A stretch of DNA of 19,281 bases, from NCBI GenBank assembly GCA_023404705.1, contig JAEYAU010000274.1, positions 1-19,281 of the forward strand. The letters are read 5' to 3'. Under the pieces are notes generated by a model, which saw only the letters and a program-made list of their open reading frames with translations, was not told the origin of the DNA and searched no databases. The DNA is from Pseudomonadota bacterium. Lineage in GTDB: Bacteria; Pseudomonadota; Alphaproteobacteria; Rhizobiales; Xanthobacteraceae. A program made the position numbers and the translations under genes. Shown piece by piece: positions 16,969 through 19,281 of this stretch; the stretch's first letter is position 1, and each line of letters opens with the position of its first letter.

Positions 16969-17820
16969 TCATCCACCCATCTCGCGCGGCGAGATGTTGA
17001 TGTCGAGAACCTTCCATTCATTGTAGCGATCGCTCGGCAGGAAGCCGAAGGGCTGGCACTGACGCACGGCGCGCATCGCGGCCTCGACGAGACGCGGGCC
17101 GGAGCGCGTCGGCGGAGGCGCTTCCACGAGCTCCGGCTCGGCCGCGAGCGAACCGTTCGGCGCAAGGAACAGGCGCACGACCACACGCATGCGCTGGTTG
17201 CTCTCGAGGCCGGGCGGAGTCTTCCAGCACTTGCGCAGGTGTGCCTTGAGCTGCGCCACCTCCTCGCGCGTGAGATCGGCGCGCGTCTCGGACGGCGCAT
17301 CCACACCGGGCGCGGTGGCCGGCGTCTGCTGCTCGTTGGACGACGGGACCAGATCGAGCAGCTGCTGAACCCGCGAGGGCGCGAAGATCGATTGCTCGGG
17401 CGGCGCCGTGGCCTGTGTCTGCGGCGCGCTCTGTTGTGTCTGCTGCTGGGGCGGCTGCTCTTGCGGCGTCTGCTGAGGCGGTTGCTGCTGAGGCGGCTGC
17501 GGCTGCGGCTGCGCCTGCTGGGGCTGCTGTGGCGCCGAAGAGGGCTGTGGCGTTTCGGAGGGCTGCGGCTCCTTTGCCTTGGCTTCGCTGTCCGGACCGG
17601 ATTCGGGCGGCTGCTGCGAGGGCAGCAGGGATTCCTCCGCCGGGCGCTGTTCCGCTGGGGGTTGCGTCTCCGGCGGCTTGACCTCGTCGGGCGTGACGAT
17701 GTCGACCGCGACTGACTCGACCTGCGGCGGCGCAAACGGCTTCGGGCTGCCGACAAGCAGGATCGCCATCAGCAGCGCCGCCACGTGGGCGAGGGCCGAA
17801 AAGGTCAGGCCATTGCGCAT
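16969..17820 (-). CDS. TolA/TonB-like envelope protein with Pro/Gln-rich linker
   Basis: A 283-residue protein with TolA/TonB architecture. One N-terminal membrane anchor lies at about 7-24. A long Pro/Gln-rich periplasmic linker covers about 45-145, almost pure P and Q between 98 and 130. A folded C-terminal domain spans about 180-283. In the C-terminal domain CWKTPPG, VVVRLFLAPNGSL and AVRQCQPF give the strand-helix pattern of TolA domain III/TonB; C198 and C255 could form a disulfide. Such proteins span the periplasm and transmit inner-membrane energy to the outer membrane. No tolQ, tolR, exbB, exbD, tolB or pal is nearby, so this is an orphan copy whose partner is unknown. The ATG at 17820 has no strong ribosome binding site. 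Confidence 0.8.
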   Translation of the reverse strand: MRNGLTFSALAHVAALLMAILLVGSPKPFAPPQVESVAVDIVTPDEVKPPETQPPAEQRPAEESLLPSQQPPESGPDSEAKAKEPQPSETPQPSSAPQQPQQAQPQPQPPQQQPPQQTPQEQPPQQQTQQSAPQTQATAPPEQSIFAPSRVQQLLDLVPSSNEQQTPATAPGVDAPSETRADLTREEVAQLKAHLRKCWKTPPGLESNQRMRVVVRLFLAPNGSLAAEPELVEAPPPTRSGPRLVEAAMRAVRQCQPFGFLPSDRYNEWKVLDINISPREMGG

Positions 17821-18034
17821 GATCGGTTATGGCCGAGGCGTATCCATGTTGCCACTGTACCTAGCTACCCGAGACTGCGGCAGGCTGGCGCGATGCGCCC
17901 CCCAGGCTGCGCCCTCTCCGCATGGCAGAACCGCGGCGTTTAGGTCAACGAGGCTGGTTCACCGAGTCGGGCATTTGGGTTAGCGTCCGGTCATCAGGGG
18001 AGGAAGGGACGGAGGTTGGCCGAGGGAGGGCCGC

Positions 18035-18235
18035 ATGGAGCTGCGCAGCAGCGATACCCGTCGTTATGCCCGCACGCGTCCCGTTAACTTCTGTGCCCAG
18101 TGCGGTGAGACCATCTTCGTACCCGAATGGTCCGAGCACGTGGACGAACGCCGCGTACGCCATTTGTGGGCGTGCGATTCCTGCGGATATGCGTTCGAGA
18201 CCCTGGTGTGCTTCCCGGCGACGCCGCGGAGCTAG
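18035..18235 (+). CDS. Small zinc-ribbon protein
   Basis: A 66-residue protein with two CxxC pairs, C20-x2-C23 and C47-x2-C50, the layout of a zinc ribbon. The knuckles read FCAQCGE and ACDSCGY, linked by PEWSEHVDERRVRHLW. Similar short proteins are widespread in Bradyrhizobium relatives and annotated only as hypothetical. Nucleic-acid or protein binding is likely but unproven. GAGGGAGGG lies 4-12 bases before the ATG at 18035. Its TAG at 18233-18235 lies 6 bases from the opposing gene's stop, and both stops fall in a short GCTAG/CTAGC inverted repeat (18231-18246). The 214 bases upstream (17821-18034) hold nothing recognised besides the two divergent starts. Confidence 0.85.
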   Translation: MELRSSDTRRYARTRPVNFCAQCGETIFVPEWSEHVDERRVRHLWACDSCGYAFETLVCFPATPRS

Positions 18236-18241
18236 AGCGCG

Positions 18242-18772
18242 CTAGCGGGTTCGGTTTTCCAGTCCGTTCTTGATCCGCGTCGCGCGGATCTCGTCGGCGC
18301 GTGCGAGCACGTCGGCCTTCATCTTCTCGAGGCCGGCGCGCACGCTGTCGCGCATCTCGCCTTTGGGCGAGAACGGGTCGGCGTTCGCTGCATCCCAGGC
18401 GAGCGCGCGGTCGATGATGGTCGCAAGCTTCGGGATGTCGCCGAACGCATATTCGTTGAGCGGCCGGCCGACGACTTCGCTGAGGGAGCCGAACAGCGCG
18501 GGCTCGCCATCCTTCGGCAGATTCGGATGAGTCTTCAAGCGTGCGCGGTAGCGGATCTGGCCCGTGTAGAACCAGAACACCGCCTCGTCCCTCTGCCCCT
18601 CCTGGAAGAGGCGTTTCGCGAGCATGTAGTAGGAGGCGGGATGCTCCTTGGCGATGACCGCGATCATCTCCTTGGTCGACTTGTCGGAGAAGTCCTTGGC
18701 CTCAGCCGTGGCTGTCCAGACGGCGCCGAGCAACAGCGTGAGAAGCGTGAGGATCTTGCGGGCACCGAGCAT
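18242..18772 (-). CDS. Secreted protein of unknown function, TPR/Sel1-like motif
   Basis: A 176-residue exported protein. Residues 1 to about 28 form a signal peptide (basic start, a Leu/Thr core LTLLTLLLG, then TAEA before KDF). The mature part includes HPASYYMLAKRLFQEG and DEAVFWFYTGQIRYRARL, resembling a single tetratricopeptide or Sel1-like helix pair. GDIPKLATIIDRALAWD follows, and then a charged helical tail. The ATG at 18772 is chosen because a GGGGGA lies 6 bases upstream and the signal peptide begins there; the frame is open to 18934, but that part is Arg/Pro-rich. The family is not recognised. The gene is convergent with the zinc-ribbon gene. Confidence 0.8.
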   Translation of the reverse strand: MLGARKILTLLTLLLGAVWTATAEAKDFSDKSTKEMIAVIAKEHPASYYMLAKRLFQEGQRDEAVFWFYTGQIRYRARLKTHPNLPKDGEPALFGSLSEVVGRPLNEYAFGDIPKLATIIDRALAWDAANADPFSPKGEMRDSVRAGLEKMKADVLARADEIRATRIKNGLENRTR

Positions 18773-18856
18773 TGGATTTCCCCCGGGAAGCAGCCTTCGT
18801 GAGCCCCGGTAAGTCGCGCGAGGCCGTCGAAGGTTCAACCGGTGGGCCAAAACGCA

Positions 18857-18881
18857 AATGCCCGGCGGTGCGCCGGGCATT
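18857..18881 (-). terminator. Intrinsic terminator of the minus-strand edge gene
   Basis: AATGCCCGGCG (18857-18867) pairs perfectly over 11 bp with CGCCGGGCATT (18871-18881) around a GTG loop. Read on the minus strand, the stem is followed by TGCGTTTT. It lies 31 bases after the stop of the gene at 18913, which it probably terminates, and before the secreted-protein gene. The rest of 18773-18912 holds nothing recognised. Confidence 0.75.
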
Positions 18882-18912
18882 GCTCTTTCTTGCTCTGGTG
18901 CCGTGGCGGCGC

Positions 18913-19281
18913 TCAGTAGACTGAGCGGGACCACATGAATTCGCGCATCGGATAGGGCTGCGGCCGGACGATCCGATAACCCGGCGGCAAGCGGTCGGCG
19001 CTCACGACCGGCAGATGCGAGAGATCGTCACGGTCGCGGTCGCGGTCGCGGCGGGCCGCGCGGCGCGGGGCTTTGCGGCTGCGTTTCTCGGCACGCGGCT
19101 TCTCGGTCACCTCGGTTTCCTGGGCGGCCGAAGCCGTGCGCTCAGGCCGCGCTTCGGCGGCTGGCTCGCTCGGCTTGGTCTCGGGCTTCACGTCGGGCGT
19201 CGCCACTTGGCGCGGCGTGCTCGGCAGCGCTGCCGCCGGGACGTCCGCCGGCGGAGCCGCCGGGGTCGTGGCGGTCGGGCG
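18913..19281 (-). CDS. Pro/Ala-rich protein, 5'-truncated by the window edge
   Basis: The frame is open from the window edge to the TAA at 18913-18915 without a stop, so only the last 122 residues or so are present. The visible part begins Pro/Ala-rich, then becomes basic with KRSRKAPRRAARRDRDRDRDD (a run of near-identical Arg-Asp codons at about 19030-19050). It ends in a more conserved-looking segment, LPPGYRIVRPQPYP, MREFMWSRSVY. A GTG at 19206 could serve as start, but no ribosome binding site supports it and the frame continues upstream with the same composition. I do not recognise the family. The low-complexity linker and short terminal motif suggest an envelope or secreted protein. Confidence 0.6.
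   Translation of the reverse strand, partial: RPTATTPAAPPADVPAAALPSTPRQVATPDVKPETKPSEPAAEARPERTASAAQETEVTEKPRAEKRSRKAPRRAARRDRDRDRDDLSHLPVVSADRLPPGYRIVRPQPYPMREFMWSRSVY

Overview
The window looks like chromosomal DNA of a GC-rich alphaproteobacterium, most likely in the Hyphomicrobiales (Bradyrhizobium or Xanthobacteraceae relatives). The grounds are an NDUFA12-type complex I accessory subunit, a class II NrdJ ribonucleotide reductase of the alphaproteobacterial type, a dispersed palindrome of a kind common in these genomes, and several small conserved proteins typical of the order. No rRNA, tRNA, CRISPR array, insertion sequence or phage gene was seen. The first 29 bases are not genomic: they match the Illumina Nextera transposase adapter at 27 of 29 positions, so this is the raw end of an assembled contig.

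Layout. (1) 30-956, minus strand: the truncated 5' part of a secreted Pro/Gln-rich protein (probably DUF2155) behind NDUFA12. (2) 957-1865: a long gene-free region holding 11 GANTC (CcrM methylation) sites within 417 bp, a possible promoter and a potentially structured leader. It feeds nrdJ at 1866-5576, which ends in a clear intrinsic terminator. (3) 5684-12614, minus strand: seven closely spaced genes that read as one unit. In transcription order they are a small membrane protein, an Asp/Glu racemase family enzyme, a DapA-fold lyase/aldolase, a short phasin-like protein, a class V aminotransferase, a TAXI solute-binding protein and a fused TRAP permease. (4) 12734-15184, plus strand, divergent from that unit: a CoA-transferase/acetyl-CoA hydrolase family protein followed by an acyl-CoA dehydrogenase. 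(5) 15185-19281: small conserved genes, namely a KTSC protein, a 24-residue membrane peptide, a four-TM membrane protein, an 80-residue protein, a TolA/TonB-like protein, a zinc-ribbon protein, a secreted protein of unknown function and a C-terminal fragment of a Pro/Ala-rich protein.

The most interesting block is 5684-15184. Inferred logic: a TAXI-TRAP transporter imports an organic or amino acid; racemase, lyase and aminotransferase process it; the CoA-transferase and acyl-CoA dehydrogenase carry the resulting acid onward as a CoA thioester. No regulator is encoded in the window. Two enzymes depart from the canonical active site: the DapA-like protein keeps the Schiff-base lysine but lacks the usual Tyr and Arg, and the CoA-transferase has Gly where a catalytic Glu is expected. 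The substrate cannot be read from the sequence.
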